Below, in pieces: positions 45,948 to 56,254 of a DNA stretch of 64,000 bases. Made by a program: the position numbers and the translations under genes. The DNA is from Gemmatimonadota bacterium (GTDB lineage Bacteria > Gemmatimonadota > Gemmatimonadetes > Gemmatimonadales > Gemmatimonadaceae): contig JAJPIS010000058.1 of NCBI GenBank assembly GCA_021324635.1, positions 62,001 through 126,000 of the forward strand. Reading direction: 5' to 3'. Within the stretch, counting starts at the first letter, position 1, and the number at the start of each line of letters is the position of its first letter. A model generated the notes under the pieces. That model made no database searches, had not been told where the DNA came from, and saw nothing but the letters and a program-made list of their open reading frames with translations.

Positions 45948-47640
45948 TATCCCGGGAACGAGAGGAGCTGCCGGCAACGGCAGGGAAGCGCAGGAGGAGC
46001 TCGCGCGGCTGAGGGCCGAAGTGGCTGCTTGGCGCGCCCGGTATGCGGCGGGTGAGACGCGGCCGATCGCGTTCGCCAATTCCGTTGGCGAGGTCGAGCC
46101 CCTCTACACGGCGCTCGACGCCGCGCCGGGGATCGCGGAGCTCGGCGTCCCGGGCGCGTTCCCGTACACGCGCGGGGTCCACCCGACCGGATACCGGGGA
46201 CGCCTCTGGACGATGCGCCAGTTCGCCGGGTTCGGCAGCGCCCGCGACACGAACGCGCGCTACAAGTTCCTCCTCGCCAACGGGCAGACCGGCCTGTCCG
46301 TCGCGTTCGACTTCCCGACGCTCATGGGCTACGACTCCGACCATCCCCGCTCGGAGGGTGAGGTCGGCAAGTGCGGCGTGGCGATCTCGAGCCTCGCCGA
46401 CATGGAGACGCTCTTCGACGGCATCCCGCTCGGCAACGTCTCCACGTCGATGACCATCAACGGCCCGGCAATCATCCTGTTCGCCTTCTATGTCGCCGCC
46501 GCCGAGAAGCAGGGGGTCGCGTCCGAGCAGCTCCGCGGGACGATCCAGAACGACATCCTCAAGGAGTACATGGCCCAGCACGCGTGGATCTATCCGGTGG
46601 AACCCGCGCTGCGCCTCATCGTCGACATCTTCGCCTGGGCCGCCGATCACGCTCCCAAGTGGAACACGATCTCGATCTCGGGCTACCACATCCGGGAAGC
46701 AGGCGCGACGGCCGCCCAGGAGCTGGCCTTCACGCTCGCCGACGGGTTCACCTACGTCGAGCGCGGGATCGCGCGTGGCCTGCCGGTCGATGTCTTCGCG
46801 CCGCAGCTCTCCTTCTTCTGGGACATCCACAACGATTTCTTCGAGGAGGTCGCCAAGCTCCGGGCGGCGCGGCGCATCTGGGCGCGGCATCTCCGCGACC
46901 GGTACGGGGCGAAGGACCCGCGCTCCTGGATGATGCGCTTTCACTCGCAGACGGCCGGCGTGACGCTCACCGCGCAGCAGCCGATGAACAACGTCGCACG
47001 GGTCGCCTATCAGGCGCTGGCCGCGGTGCTCGGCGGCACGCAGTCGCTGCACACGAACTCGATGGACGAGACGCTGGCATTGCCGACCGAGGCGGCGGTG
47101 CAGGTCGCGCTGCGGACTCAACAGATCCTCGCGTACGAGACCGGTGTGGCCAACGTGATCGACCCGCTCGGCGGCTCGTACTACGTCGAAGCGCTGACCG
47201 ACCGGCTGGAACAGGACGCCGAGGCGCTGTTCGCCGAGATCGACCGGCAGGGCGGGGTGGTCACCGCCCTCCAGAAGGGGTGGCTCCAGCGCCAGATCGC
47301 CGACGCGGCGGCCCGGCAACAGTGGGAGCAGGAGCAGGAGCGGCGGATCACGGTCGGGGTCAACGCCTTCACGACCGAGGACGAGGGCACGCAGATCCCG
47401 CTCCTCAGGGTCGGTGAGGAGGCTGCCGAGGAGCAGCGCCGCCGTCTGGCCGAGCTCCGCGCGGGACGCGACGGAGCGCGGTGCGAGGCCGCGCTCGCTC
47501 GCCTGCGTGAGGTGGCGGCCTCGAGCCGCAACGTCTTCCCGGCGCTCCTCGATGCCGCGCGCGCGTACTGCACGCTGCACGAGATCCGCGCGGCGATGGA
47601 GTCCGTCTTCGGCGCATACCGGGAGCCGGTCTTCTTCTGA
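45931..47640 (+). CDS. Methylmalonyl-CoA mutase large (catalytic) subunit
   Basis: This is the substrate-binding barrel of a B12-dependent acyl-CoA mutase. It shows [70 protein letters not shown] and the [11 protein letters not shown] segment. At 569 residues it lacks the C-terminal B12-binding domain, which is encoded separately at 57233, 9.6 kb downstream. It interconverts methylmalonyl-CoA and succinyl-CoA or a related pair; exact substrate is not certain from sequence. It follows meaB with a 17-base overlap. Confidence 0.92.
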   Translation: MTSIGDIPGTRGAAGNGREAQEELARLRAEVAAWRARYAAGETRPIAFANSVGEVEPLYTALDAAPGIAELGVPGAFPYTRGVHPTGYRGRLWTMRQFAGFGSARDTNARYKFLLANGQTGLSVAFDFPTLMGYDSDHPRSEGEVGKCGVAISSLADMETLFDGIPLGNVSTSMTINGPAIILFAFYVAAAEKQGVASEQLRGTIQNDILKEYMAQHAWIYPVEPALRLIVDIFAWAADHAPKWNTISISGYHIREAGATAAQELAFTLADGFTYVERGIARGLPVDVFAPQLSFFWDIHNDFFEEVAKLRAARRIWARHLRDRYGAKDPRSWMMRFHSQTAGVTLTAQQPMNNVARVAYQALAAVLGGTQSLHTNSMDETLALPTEAAVQVALRTQQILAYETGVANVIDPLGGSYYVEALTDRLEQDAEALFAEIDRQGGVVTALQKGWLQRQIADAAARQQWEQEQERRITVGVNAFTTEDEGTQIPLLRVGEEAAEEQRRRLAELRAGRDGARCEAALARLREVAASSRNVFPALLDAARAYCTLHEIRAAMESVFGAYREPVFF

Positions 47641-47746
47641 CCGCTCGGCGCGCCGCCGCCGCCCAGCTCTGCAACGGGCGCGGCGCCAGCGCGATGACGA
47701 TCCGGCGGCCGCCCGGGGTCGACATCGACCGCCGGGAGCATGTCTC

Positions 47747-47962
47747 TTGCGACACGAGAGGGGCGGCAGCCATCCCGGCGTTCCCGGCGGTCCCGGCCGT
47801 GCCGCCACCGCGCTCGACTGGCGCGCGGCGGTGCGCGGGGCCATCGCGTCGGGTGCCAGCGACGGTGCCGGTGACGGCACCGATGGGGTGACGTCGACGG
47901 TGCCGCCGGCGCCCGGATCGCACTCGCACCACCACCCGCAGTCGAGCAGGGCGACCACATGA
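47747..47962 (+). CDS. Possible 71-residue ORF in the gap after the mutase gene
   Basis: The 318-base gap between the mutase and the ThDP enzyme has no clear gene. One frame starting at TTG 47747, 9 bases after GGGAG, ends with a TGA overlapping the next ATG by 4 bases, the junction style used throughout this window. It encodes ATALDWRAAVRGAIASGA, a Gly/Asp stretch and HSHHH near the end. The composition is biased and a shadow of high G+C DNA is a serious alternative. An overlapping 65-residue ATG frame (47694-47891) looked less likely. Confidence 0.25.
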   Translation: MRHERGGSHPGVPGGPGRAATALDWRAAVRGAIASGASDGAGDGTDGVTSTVPPAPGSHSHHHPQSSRATT

Positions 47963-49755
47963 GCCGGACCGCAGCAGACTTCCTGATCGAGCGCCTCGGC
48001 GCATGGGGCGTTCACCGCATTTTCGGCTACCCGGGCGACGGCATCAACGGGATCGTTGCGGCCATCGCACGAACCGACGGCCGGATGGACTTCATCCAGG
48101 TCCGGCACGAGGAGCAGGCCGCGTTCATGGCCTGCGCACACGCCAAGTACACGGGCGAGCTGGGCGTCTGTCTCGCCACCTCCGGGCCCGGCGCGATCCA
48201 TCTCCTCAACGGGCTCTACGACGCCAAGATGGATCATCGGCCCGTCGTCGCCATCGTCGGCCAGGCCGCCACCGCCGCGATCGGTGGCAACTATCAGCAG
48301 GAGGTCGACCTCAACGCCCTGTTCAAGGATGTGGCGAGCGAGTACTGCTACACGATCGCCAGCCCGATCGCCGTGCGGCAGGTCGTGGATCGGGCGGTGC
48401 GGATCGCCAAGGCGACGCGCTCGGTGACGTGCATGATCGTGCCCAAGGACGTGGCCGAGATGGATGCCGTGACCACGCCGCCGCACGCGCACAATACGGT
48501 CCATACCGGCCTGGGCTTCACCGAGCCGCGCGTCGTCCCGTCGGACGTGGATCTCCGCCGCGCCGCCGACGTGCTGAATGCCGGTGAGCGCGTCGCGATG
48601 CTGGTGGGCGCCGGAGCGCTCGACGCGACGGATGAGGTCATCGCCGTCGCCGACCGCCTCGGCGCCGGCTGCGCCAAGGCGCTGCTCGGCAAGGCGGCGC
48701 TCCCCGACGACTTGCCCTGGGTCACCGGCACCATCGGATTGCTCGGCACCCGCCCCAGCAACGATCTCATGCGCGAATGCGATACGCTGCTCATGGTGGG
48801 ATCCACGTTCCCGTATGGCGAGTTCCTCCCCAAGGAGGGGCACGCGCGCGGCGTGCAGATCGACATCGATGGCAAGAACCTCGGCCTCCGCTATCCGATG
48901 GAGGTCAATCTCACCGGCGATGCCGCCGAGACGCTCCGGGCGCTCCTGCCGCTGCTCACCCCCAGGCGCGACCACGGCTGGCGCGATCGCATCGCCGAGC
49001 ATCGGCGCGCCTGGGACCGGAGCAACGCGCGCACGGCGCGCGTGCGCGCCCACCCGATCAACCCCGAGCTGGTGTTCACCGAGCTGTCCTCCCGGCTGCC
49101 GGACAACTGCATCCTGAGCGGTGACGCCGGCACGGCGACGAACTGGCTCGCCCGGCACCTGGTGATGCGCCGGGGGATGAAGTTCTCACTCTCGGGGAGT
49201 CTCGCGACGATGGGCGCCGCGGTCCCGTATGCGATTGCCGCCAAGTTCGCGTTCCCCGACCGCGTCGCCATCGCCCTCACGGGGGACGGTGCGATGCAGA
49301 TGAACGGCATCAACGAGCTGATCACGGTCGCGAAATACTGGCGGCGGTGGGCCGACCCGCGGGTCATCTTCCTGGTGCTCAACAACCGGGACCTCAACCA
49401 GGTCTCCTGGGAGATGCGCATCGAGAGCGGCGACCCCAAGTTCGACGCCTCGCAGGACTTGCCGGACTTCCCGTACGCCCGCTACGCCGAGCTCCTCGGG
49501 TTCCAGGGCATCCGGGTCGAACGCCCGGACGACGTCGGCTCGGCATGGGATGCCGCGCTGGCGTCCGATCGGCCGGTGGTCTACGAGGCTTGCACGGACC
49601 CCAACGTGTCCATCCTGCCGCCGCACATCACGTTCGAGGAGGCCAAGAACTTCGTCTCGGCGGTGGTGAAGGGAGACCCGGACTCGCGCGGGATCATCGT
49701 CGAGTCGGCCAAGGAGCTGCTCGCCGGAGTGTTGCCGGGGCGGTCCCACGAGTAG
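47959..49755 (+). CDS. Thiamine diphosphate-dependent enzyme, pyruvate oxidase/acetolactate synthase type
   Basis: The three ThDP domains are present: the N-terminal Pyr domain with FGYPGDGINGIVAA and the cofactor-activating Glu in VRHEEQAAFMA, a central domain around VAMLVGAGALDATDE, and the C-terminal PP domain with LTGDGAMQMNGINELITVAKYW and NNRDLN that binds ThDP and Mg. The overall pattern is nearest to PoxB-like and decarboxylase-like members, but the substrate is unassigned. The 598-residue protein lacks a membrane-binding C-terminal helix. A GCAGGG sequence lies 8 bases before ATG 47959. The enolase-superfamily gene follows by 16 bases. Confidence 0.85.
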   Translation: MSRTAADFLIERLGAWGVHRIFGYPGDGINGIVAAIARTDGRMDFIQVRHEEQAAFMACAHAKYTGELGVCLATSGPGAIHLLNGLYDAKMDHRPVVAIVGQAATAAIGGNYQQEVDLNALFKDVASEYCYTIASPIAVRQVVDRAVRIAKATRSVTCMIVPKDVAEMDAVTTPPHAHNTVHTGLGFTEPRVVPSDVDLRRAADVLNAGERVAMLVGAGALDATDEVIAVADRLGAGCAKALLGKAALPDDLPWVTGTIGLLGTRPSNDLMRECDTLLMVGSTFPYGEFLPKEGHARGVQIDIDGKNLGLRYPMEVNLTGDAAETLRALLPLLTPRRDHGWRDRIAEHRRAWDRSNARTARVRAHPINPELVFTELSSRLPDNCILSGDAGTATNWLARHLVMRRGMKFSLSGSLATMGAAVPYAIAAKFAFPDRVAIALTGDGAMQMNGINELITVAKYWRRWADPRVIFLVLNNRDLNQVSWEMRIESGDPKFDASQDLPDFPYARYAELLGFQGIRVERPDDVGSAWDAALASDRPVVYEACTDPNVSILPPHITFEEAKNFVSAVVKGDPDSRGIIVESAKELLAGVLPGRSHE

Positions 49756-49771
49756 CGATCCGGCGCTGGCC

Positions 49772-50899
49772 ATGCTACGCGCGCCCGACTGGCCGCGGGA
49801 GGTGTCCGAGGGCCCGACCGTCGAGCACCTCGCCGTGTCGGCGTACCGGATCCCGACCGATACGCCAGTCGAGTCCGACGGCACGTTCGAGTGGAACGCC
49901 ACCACGCTCGTGCTGGTCGAGCTCACGGCCGGCGGTATCACGGGCGTGGGGTATACCTACGCCGACACGGCGACCGCGCACCTGATTCGAGACTCGCTCG
50001 CCGAAGTGGTCGAAGGGGAGGATGTCTTCGCGACCGGCCGGCTCTGGACACGCCTCGTGGGGCGCATCCGCAACCTCGGTCGCCCCGGCATCGCCTCGAT
50101 GGCGATCGCTGCCGTCGATGCCGCCCTCTGGGATGCGAAGGCGAAGCTCCTGGGCGTGCCGGTCGTGACGTTGCTGGGCGCGACCCGCGACGCCGCCCCC
50201 GTGTACGGCAGCGGCGGGTTCACCTCGTACTCGGAGGCGCAGCTCCAGGCGCAGCTCGCCGGGTGGGTCGCCATGGGCATCCCCCGTGTGAAGATGAAGA
50301 TCGGACGCGATCCGGCCGCCGATGTGGGACGTGTGGCGGCCGCTCGGGCGGCGATCGGCCCGGACGCGGAGCTGTACGTGGACGCCAACGGCGGCTACGA
50401 CCGGAAGCTGGCGCTGGCTCAGGCTCGCCGATTCGTCGACGCCGGCGTGTCCTGGTTCGAGGAGCCGGTGTACCACCTCGACCTCGAGGGGCTCCGACTC
50501 TGCCGCGATCACGCGCCCGCCGGGATGGACGTCGCCGTCGGCGAGTACGGCTACGACCCGGCCGCGTTCACCCGGATTCTGGACGCCGGCGCGGTCGATG
50601 TGCTCCAGGCCGACGCATCCCGGTGCGAGGGCATCACGGGGTTCCTGGTCGTCGACGCGTTGTGTGAGGCACGGATGATCCCACTCTCGGCGCACTGCGC
50701 GCCGTCCCTCCACGCGCACCCCGCCTGCGCCGCCAAGCGGCTCCGCCACATCGAGTACTTCCACGATCACGTGCGGATCGAGCACATGCTGTTCGATGGC
50801 GCCCTGACGCCGGCCGACGGCGCGCTCCATCCGGATCTCGGACGTCCCGGTCTCGGACTGGAGTTCAAGCACGCCGACGCCCGGCGCTATGCGCTCTAG
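49772..50899 (+). CDS. Enolase-superfamily (mandelate racemase/dehydratase-like) enzyme
   Basis: The 375-residue protein has the N-terminal capping domain and a C-terminal modified barrel. The catalytic KxK is VKMKIG, metal ligands are in YVDANGGY, WFEEPV and VGEYGYD, and the C-terminal base region is LSAHCAPSLH. KxK plus His on the other face fits the mandelate racemase subgroup, which contains many sugar-acid dehydratases; the exact substrate is unknown. It overlaps the FAD/Fe-S gene by 11 bases, so it may feed oxidation of a hydroxy or sugar acid. Confidence 0.85.
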   Translation: MLRAPDWPREVSEGPTVEHLAVSAYRIPTDTPVESDGTFEWNATTLVLVELTAGGITGVGYTYADTATAHLIRDSLAEVVEGEDVFATGRLWTRLVGRIRNLGRPGIASMAIAAVDAALWDAKAKLLGVPVVTLLGATRDAAPVYGSGGFTSYSEAQLQAQLAGWVAMGIPRVKMKIGRDPAADVGRVAAARAAIGPDAELYVDANGGYDRKLALAQARRFVDAGVSWFEEPVYHLDLEGLRLCRDHAPAGMDVAVGEYGYDPAAFTRILDAGAVDVLQADASRCEGITGFLVVDALCEARMIPLSAHCAPSLHAHPACAAKRLRHIEYFHDHVRIEHMLFDGALTPADGALHPDLGRPGLGLEFKHADARRYAL

Positions 50900-53800
50900 T
50901 GGGACGCCGGAGGTGTCCGATCGGGGGCCGGCCCCGACCGGCGAGACGCGCGCGGCCGAGCTGACGTCGATCCGGCGCGCCCCCACCCGCCGCGGTAACC
51001 GCCCGCCCGCGCCGCCCCGTCCCGACGCCGTCAGCGGCGATCGGATCGGCATCGACGTCTCGCGCCTCGCCGCGGCACTCCGGGCGCGCGTGCGCGGCGA
51101 GGTGCGGTTCGACGATGGCGATCGGGCGCTGTACTCGACCGATGCCTCGAACTATCGGCAGGTGCCGATCGGGGTCGTCCTGCCCCGCGACGCCGACGAC
51201 GTGGTCGCGACGGTCTCGGTCTGCCGCGAGTACGGAGCCCCCATCGTCGCCCGCGGCGGCGGCACCGACCTCGCCGGCTCCACGTGCAACGCGGCCGTCG
51301 TGCTCGACATGAGCAAGTACATGAACCACGTGCTCGAGATCGACTGGGACGGTAAATGGGCACGAGTCGAGCCGGGCACCGTGCTGGATGACCTCCGGCA
51401 TCGGGCCGAGACGCGGCAGTTGACGTTCGGACCGGACCCGGCGACGCACAACCGGAACACGCTGGGTGGAATGATCGGTAACAACTCCTGCGGCATGCAC
51501 GCCCAGATGGCGGGCAAGGTCGAGGAGAACACGCTCGAGCTCGAGATCCTGACCTACGACGGGGTCCGCATGTGGGTCGGTCCCACCTCGGATGTCGACT
51601 TCGACAGGATCGTGGCGGAGGGCGGCCGACGCGGCGAGATCTACGCCCGGCTCCGGGCGCTGCGGGACCGCTACGCGGATGCGATCCGCCGGCGCTTCCC
51701 GCACATCCCCCGCCTCGTGTCGGGCTACCCGCTGCACGAGTTGCTCCCGGAGCATGGCTGCAACGTCGCCCGCGCGCTCGTCGGTACCGAGAACACGTGC
51801 GTCACGGTGCTCCAGGCAAAGCTCCGGCTCGTCCACAGTCCACCCCAGCGGGCGCTCGTCGTCGTCGGCTTCCCGGACATCTTCACCGCCGGGGATCAGG
51901 TCACGTTCTGCAACAGCCACGGCCCGATCGCCCTCGAGGGGCTCGACGCCAGCATGTTCACCTACATGCACGACAAGGGCATGTCGACCGCCGGCCGAGC
52001 GCTGCTGCCGGACGGGAACGCGTGGCTCATCGTCGAGTTCGGCGCCGACACCCGGGCCGAGGTGGATGCGCGGGCGCGTGGGCTCATGGAGGCGTTCCAG
52101 GCCACGCCGCACCCGCCGGCCATCAAGCGAATCGACGACCCCAAGGAGGAGGCGCGGCTCTGGGAGATCCGCGAGTCGGGCCTCGGGGCGACGTCGAAGA
52201 TCCCTGGCCTCCCGGATTTCTACCCCGGGTGGGAAGACTCGGCCGTCGCGCCCGCTGACGTCGGCCGATACTTGCGCGGGCTCTATGCGCTCATGGGGCG
52301 CTACGGCTACACCGCGTCCCTCTACGGCCACTTCGGTCAGGGGTGCGTGCATTGTAGCATCGACTTCGATCTCTTCACCGCCGCCGGGATCGCGCGGTGG
52401 AAGCAATTCCTCCACGATGCGGCGCATCTCGTGACATCCTTCGGCGGCTCGCTGTCGGGCGAGCACGGGGATGGCCAGGCGCGCGGCGAGCTGCTCCCGA
52501 TCATGTTCGGCGACGAGATCATGGGCGCCTTCCGGGAGTTCAAGGCGATCTGGGACCCTGCCGGGAAGATGAATCCGGGGAAGGTGATCGAGGCCTACCC
52601 CGTCGATGAGAACCTGCGCTGGGGCACGCACTACGCGCCCTGGGACCCGCCCACGCACTTCCACTTCCCGCAGGACCGCGGCAGCTTCGCCTACGCCGCG
52701 AACCGCTGCGTCGGGACCGGGAAGTGCCGGCGGCACGACGGCGGCACGATGTGTCCCAGCTACATGGCGACGCGGGACGAGAAGCACTCGACGCGCGGCC
52801 GCTCGCGGCTCCTGTTCGAGATGCTGGAGGGCAACCCGCTCCGGGACGGCTGGCGCGACGAGGCGGTCAAGAGCGCGCTCGATCTCTGCCTCGCGTGCAA
52901 GGGATGCCGCGCCGAATGCCCGGTCAGCGTCGACATGGCGACGTACAAGGCCGAGTTCCTCTCGCACTACTATCACGGACGAGTGCGGCCGGTTCGGGCG
53001 TATGCCTTTGGCCTCATGGACCGGTGGGCGCGCGTGGCCGCGCGCATGCCGCGGATCGCCAACGCCGTGACCCAGACGCCGGGACTGCGCGATCTCGCCA
53101 AGGCGATCGTCGGCATCGCGCCGGAACGTCACATCCCGCGCTTCGCCCAGCAGACCTTCAAGGCGTGGTTCGCGAGCCGGCCACCTCGCAACGTCGGCGG
53201 AACGCCGGTCATCCTGTGGGCCGACACGTGGAACAATCACTTCCACCCGACGACCGCTCAGGCGGCCGTCGAGGTGCTCGAGGCAGCCGGGTTCCGGGTC
53301 GTCGTCCCCCCGCAACCGCTGTGCTGTGGACGTCCGCTCTACGACTTCGGCATGATGGGGCGGGCGAAACGCCTGCTGCTCGACATTCTCGACGTGCTGC
53401 GGCCGCAGATTCAGGCCGGCGTCCCGGTCGTGGGGCTCGAGCCGAGCTGCATCTCGGTCTTCCGCGACGAGCTGCCGAATCTCCTCCACGGGGATGAGGA
53501 CGCCGCGCGCCTGAGCAGTCAGAGCTACCTGCTGAGCGAGTTCCTGGTCGCCAAAGCGCCCGACTTCCGGCCCCCGCATCTCGCCGCGCGCGCGGTGGTC
53601 CACGGGCATTGCCACCAGAAATCCGTCCTTCGGTTCCAGGACGAGGTCACACTGCTCGATCGGGTGGGCGTCGACTACTCGGTGCTCGACTCCGGGTGTT
53701 GCGGCATGGCCGGCGCCTTTGGCTTCGAGAAGGGAGAGCACTACCGGGTCTCGATCACCTGCGGCGAGCGGGTCCTGCTCCCGCGGGTCCGCGAGGCGGC

Positions 53801-53960
53801 GCCCGAGACGCTGATCGTCACGAACGGGTTCAGCTGTCGAGAGCAGATCGCCCAGACGACGGACCGCCGCGCCGTGCATCTGGCGCAGGTCCTCAAGATG
53901 GCGCTCGACGGCGACGGGTCCGCGCCCCGCGGAGGTGCCGCGCCCGGCGTCGGGCAGTGA
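50889..53960 (+). CDS. FAD-linked oxidoreductase fused to Fe-S/CCG domains
   Basis: The 1023-residue protein joins two halves. The first is a GlcD-like FAD domain of the VAO family, with VARGGGTDLAGSTCNA, LGGMIGNNSCGMHA and YGHFGQGCVHCS. The second is a GlpC/GlcF-like part with two cysteine clusters (CVGTGKCRRHDGGTMC and CLACKGCRAECP) for Fe-S centres and two CCG modules (PLCCGRPLYD and SGCCGMAGAFG). Such fusions act as membrane-associated D-lactate or hydroxy-acid dehydrogenases; the electron acceptor is probably quinone. ATG 50889 lies inside the preceding gene's end. The stop overlaps the next start. Confidence 0.9.
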   Translation: MRSSGTPEVSDRGPAPTGETRAAELTSIRRAPTRRGNRPPAPPRPDAVSGDRIGIDVSRLAAALRARVRGEVRFDDGDRALYSTDASNYRQVPIGVVLPRDADDVVATVSVCREYGAPIVARGGGTDLAGSTCNAAVVLDMSKYMNHVLEIDWDGKWARVEPGTVLDDLRHRAETRQLTFGPDPATHNRNTLGGMIGNNSCGMHAQMAGKVEENTLELEILTYDGVRMWVGPTSDVDFDRIVAEGGRRGEIYARLRALRDRYADAIRRRFPHIPRLVSGYPLHELLPEHGCNVARALVGTENTCVTVLQAKLRLVHSPPQRALVVVGFPDIFTAGDQVTFCNSHGPIALEGLDASMFTYMHDKGMSTAGRALLPDGNAWLIVEFGADTRAEVDARARGLMEAFQATPHPPAIKRIDDPKEEARLWEIRESGLGATSKIPGLPDFYPGWEDSAVAPADVGRYLRGLYALMGRYGYTASLYGHFGQGCVHCSIDFDLFTAAGIARWKQFLHDAAHLVTSFGGSLSGEHGDGQARGELLPIMFGDEIMGAFREFKAIWDPAGKMNPGKVIEAYPVDENLRWGTHYAPWDPPTHFHFPQDRGSFAYAANRCVGTGKCRRHDGGTMCPSYMATRDEKHSTRGRSRLLFEMLEGNPLRDGWRDEAVKSALDLCLACKGCRAECPVSVDMATYKAEFLSHYYHGRVRPVRAYAFGLMDRWARVAARMPRIANAVTQTPGLRDLAKAIVGIAPERHIPRFAQQTFKAWFASRPPRNVGGTPVILWADTWNNHFHPTTAQAAVEVLEAAGFRVVVPPQPLCCGRPLYDFGMMGRAKRLLLDILDVLRPQIQAGVPVVGLEPSCISVFRDELPNLLHGDEDAARLSSQSYLLSEFLVAKAPDFRPPHLAARAVVHGHCHQKSVLRFQDEVTLLDRVGVDYSVLDSGCCGMAGAFGFEKGEHYRVSITCGERVLLPRVREAAPETLIVTNGFSCREQIAQTTDRRAVHLAQVLKMALDGDGSAPRGGAAPGVGQ

Positions 53961-56224
53961 TGGCGCCGAAGAGCCGGCGGCACGCCGGCGGCGGCGCCCG
54001 GAGCCGCTCGGATCGGACACCCGGCGAGCCCCGGCATCGGGTCCTCAACAAGGGTCGCGTCTCGCTCACGCGGAACATCGCGCACGCGGTCGTCGTGAAG
54101 GATCGCGACGTGTACTTCATCGTCGGGCGCGACGGGCTCGTCCCCCTGAATGGGAAGCACGGACTCGGCCTCTACTACCACGACTGCCGATTCCTCGATG
54201 GCTACGAGGTCACCATCGCCGGGGAGGAGTTCGAGGAGCTGGCGGCGGGGGCCGCGCGCGGGTTCATGGCGCGGTTCGAGCTCACCAACCCGGACCTTCG
54301 CGTGCCGGGCGGACCGCTCATCCAGAAGGAGGAGATCGGGTGCACCTGGGACCGCGTCATCGATGGCGATCACCTGCGCCTGTGCGACGTGCTCACGATC
54401 GAGAACTTCACCCTGCGCCGCATCGCGTTCCCCGTCGTGCTCGCCTTTCGCGCTGCCTTCGAGGACGTGTTTCAGGTGCGGGGTCTGGTCGTCCGGCAAA
54501 CCGGCAAGCGCGCGCGGCCGGCCTGGGCCGGTGGTGCGCTCCGATTCGCCTATGACGGCGCCGACGGGGTCCGACGCACGCTCGCCGTGACCTGCTCGCC
54601 CGCTCCGACGCGTGTGCGAGCCACGCGGGCCACCTACGACCTCCGGCTCGAGCCCAAGTCCCGCATCCGCCTCACGGTCACGCTCCAGGTGGCAGAGTCC
54701 CGGTCGCGCACGCGGGCGCCGGTCACGGCCCGGCGGGTCGATGCCGAACGGGTGGTACGATCCCGGCGCGAGGAGGTCGAGGCCCGGATGGCACAGTGGA
54801 CGCGGGTCGAGACCGACAGCGGCATCCTCGAGCGCCTGCTCGACCGCTCGGTGCGTGACGTGCTGACGCTCCGCTCGACGTACCAGGGCCAGGCCTACCT
54901 GGCGGCCGGGGTGCCGTGGTATGTCGCCCTGTTCGGTCGTGACAGCCTGATCGCCGCGCTCGAGATGTTGCCCTTCAACCCCGATCTCGCCGCGCAGACG
55001 CTCCGGCTGCTCGCCCGCTACCAGGGCCAGCGCGTCGATCCCTGGCGCGACGAGGAGCCGGGCAAGATCCTCCACGAGCTGCGTGTCGGGGAGCTGGCGG
55101 GGACGAACGAGATCCCGCAGACGCCGTACTACGGATCGATCGATTCGACGCCGCTCTTCCTCATCCTGCTCGGGCGGCACGCGTGCTGGACCGGGGATAC
55201 GGCGCTGTTCACCGAGCTCCGCGACCACGTGGAGCGCGCGCTCGACTGGATCCGGTCCTCGGTGGGCCGCACGGCGCACGGCTACCTCTCCTACGAGAGC
55301 GCGTCGACCAAGGGACTCAGCAATCAGGGATGGAAGGACTCGGGCGACTCGATCGTCAACACGAGCGGGAAGCTCGCGACCCCGCCGATCGCCCTCGTCG
55401 AAGTGCAGGGCTACGTCTACATGGCGTGGTGCGCGATGGCTGATCTCTACCGCCGGGTGGGCGATGCGCCCCGCGCCGACGAGCTCACGCGCGACGCCGT
55501 CGCGCTGCGCACACGCTTCAATCGGGACTTCTGGGTCGGACAGGGTCGCGGCTTCGCGCTGGCGCTCCAGGCCGGCGGCCGGCCGGCGGCGGTGGTCTCG
55601 TCCAATCCGGGGCAGGCGCTGTGGACCGGGATCGTGGCCCCGGAGCGCGGCGCGGCGGCCATCGCGCGTCTCATGGCCGAGGACATGTTCAGCGGGTGGG
55701 GGATCCGGACGCTGGCATCATCCGAGCGCGCGTACAACCCGATCGGCTATCACGTCGGGACGGTGTGGCCGCACGACAACGCCCTCATCGCCGCCGGGTG
55801 CCGTCGCTACGGGGGCGACGCCGCATTCATGCGCATCTACGATGGGATCACGGGGGCCGCGGGCGACTTCCCGGGCGGCCGGCTGCCGGAGCTGTTCTGC
55901 GGCTTCCCGCGGGTCGACGAGAGCGGACCGGTCCGATACCCTGTCGCCTGCCACCCACAGGCGTGGGCGGCTGCATCGGTCCCGTGCATGCTCGGCGAGG
56001 CGCTGGGCCTCCGCCCCGAGGCGTTCGACCGCCGGCTCCGGATCGTTCGGCCGCTGCTCCCGCGTCAGGTGCGTCTGTCCCTGACGTTGCGGCGCCTCCG
56101 CCTCGGCCAGGCGCGCGTCGATCTCTGCTTCGAGCGCACGCCGCGCGGCGGCGTGCGGGTGGAGGTCGTGGGCCGCGAGGGGGACATGGCGGTGGTCGTC
56201 GGCGAGGGGACCGCCGCCGGCTGA
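53960..56224 (+). CDS. Amylo-alpha-1,6-glucosidase-like (glycogen debranching) protein
   Basis: The N-terminal half (about residues 30-270) is the beta-rich domain common in bacterial debranching-like proteins (LNKGRVSLTRNIAHAVVVKDRD, GLGLYYHDCRFLDGYEV). The C-terminal half is an alpha/alpha barrel with GVPWYVALFGRDSLIAALEMLPF, ILHELR, TPYYGSIDSTPLFL, NQGWKDSGDSI, VWPHDNALIAAG and PVACHPQAWAAAS. This pattern is typical of the GH15-like group that hydrolyses branch-point glucosides. ATG 53960 overlaps the preceding stop; the longer open frame is a shadow. The product has 754 residues. Confidence 0.88.
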   Translation: MAPKSRRHAGGGARSRSDRTPGEPRHRVLNKGRVSLTRNIAHAVVVKDRDVYFIVGRDGLVPLNGKHGLGLYYHDCRFLDGYEVTIAGEEFEELAAGAARGFMARFELTNPDLRVPGGPLIQKEEIGCTWDRVIDGDHLRLCDVLTIENFTLRRIAFPVVLAFRAAFEDVFQVRGLVVRQTGKRARPAWAGGALRFAYDGADGVRRTLAVTCSPAPTRVRATRATYDLRLEPKSRIRLTVTLQVAESRSRTRAPVTARRVDAERVVRSRREEVEARMAQWTRVETDSGILERLLDRSVRDVLTLRSTYQGQAYLAAGVPWYVALFGRDSLIAALEMLPFNPDLAAQTLRLLARYQGQRVDPWRDEEPGKILHELRVGELAGTNEIPQTPYYGSIDSTPLFLILLGRHACWTGDTALFTELRDHVERALDWIRSSVGRTAHGYLSYESASTKGLSNQGWKDSGDSIVNTSGKLATPPIALVEVQGYVYMAWCAMADLYRRVGDAPRADELTRDAVALRTRFNRDFWVGQGRGFALALQAGGRPAAVVSSNPGQALWTGIVAPERGAAAIARLMAEDMFSGWGIRTLASSERAYNPIGYHVGTVWPHDNALIAAGCRRYGGDAAFMRIYDGITGAAGDFPGGRLPELFCGFPRVDESGPVRYPVACHPQAWAAASVPCMLGEALGLRPEAFDRRLRIVRPLLPRQVRLSLTLRRLRLGQARVDLCFERTPRGGVRVEVVGREGDMAVVVGEGTAAG

Positions 56225-56254
56225 CGCGCGGGCGCCCCGGTGCCATCTTGACGG

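Noticed and set aside
45418-49158. Minus-strand open frame of over 1200 codons
   Set aside because: It lies antisense to meaB, the mutase and the ThDP gene, all with clear motifs; no recognisable domain on the minus strand.
50865-54020. Minus-strand open frame of about 1050 codons
   Set aside because: Antisense shadow of the FAD/Fe-S oxidoreductase, Arg/Asp/His-rich and motif-free.
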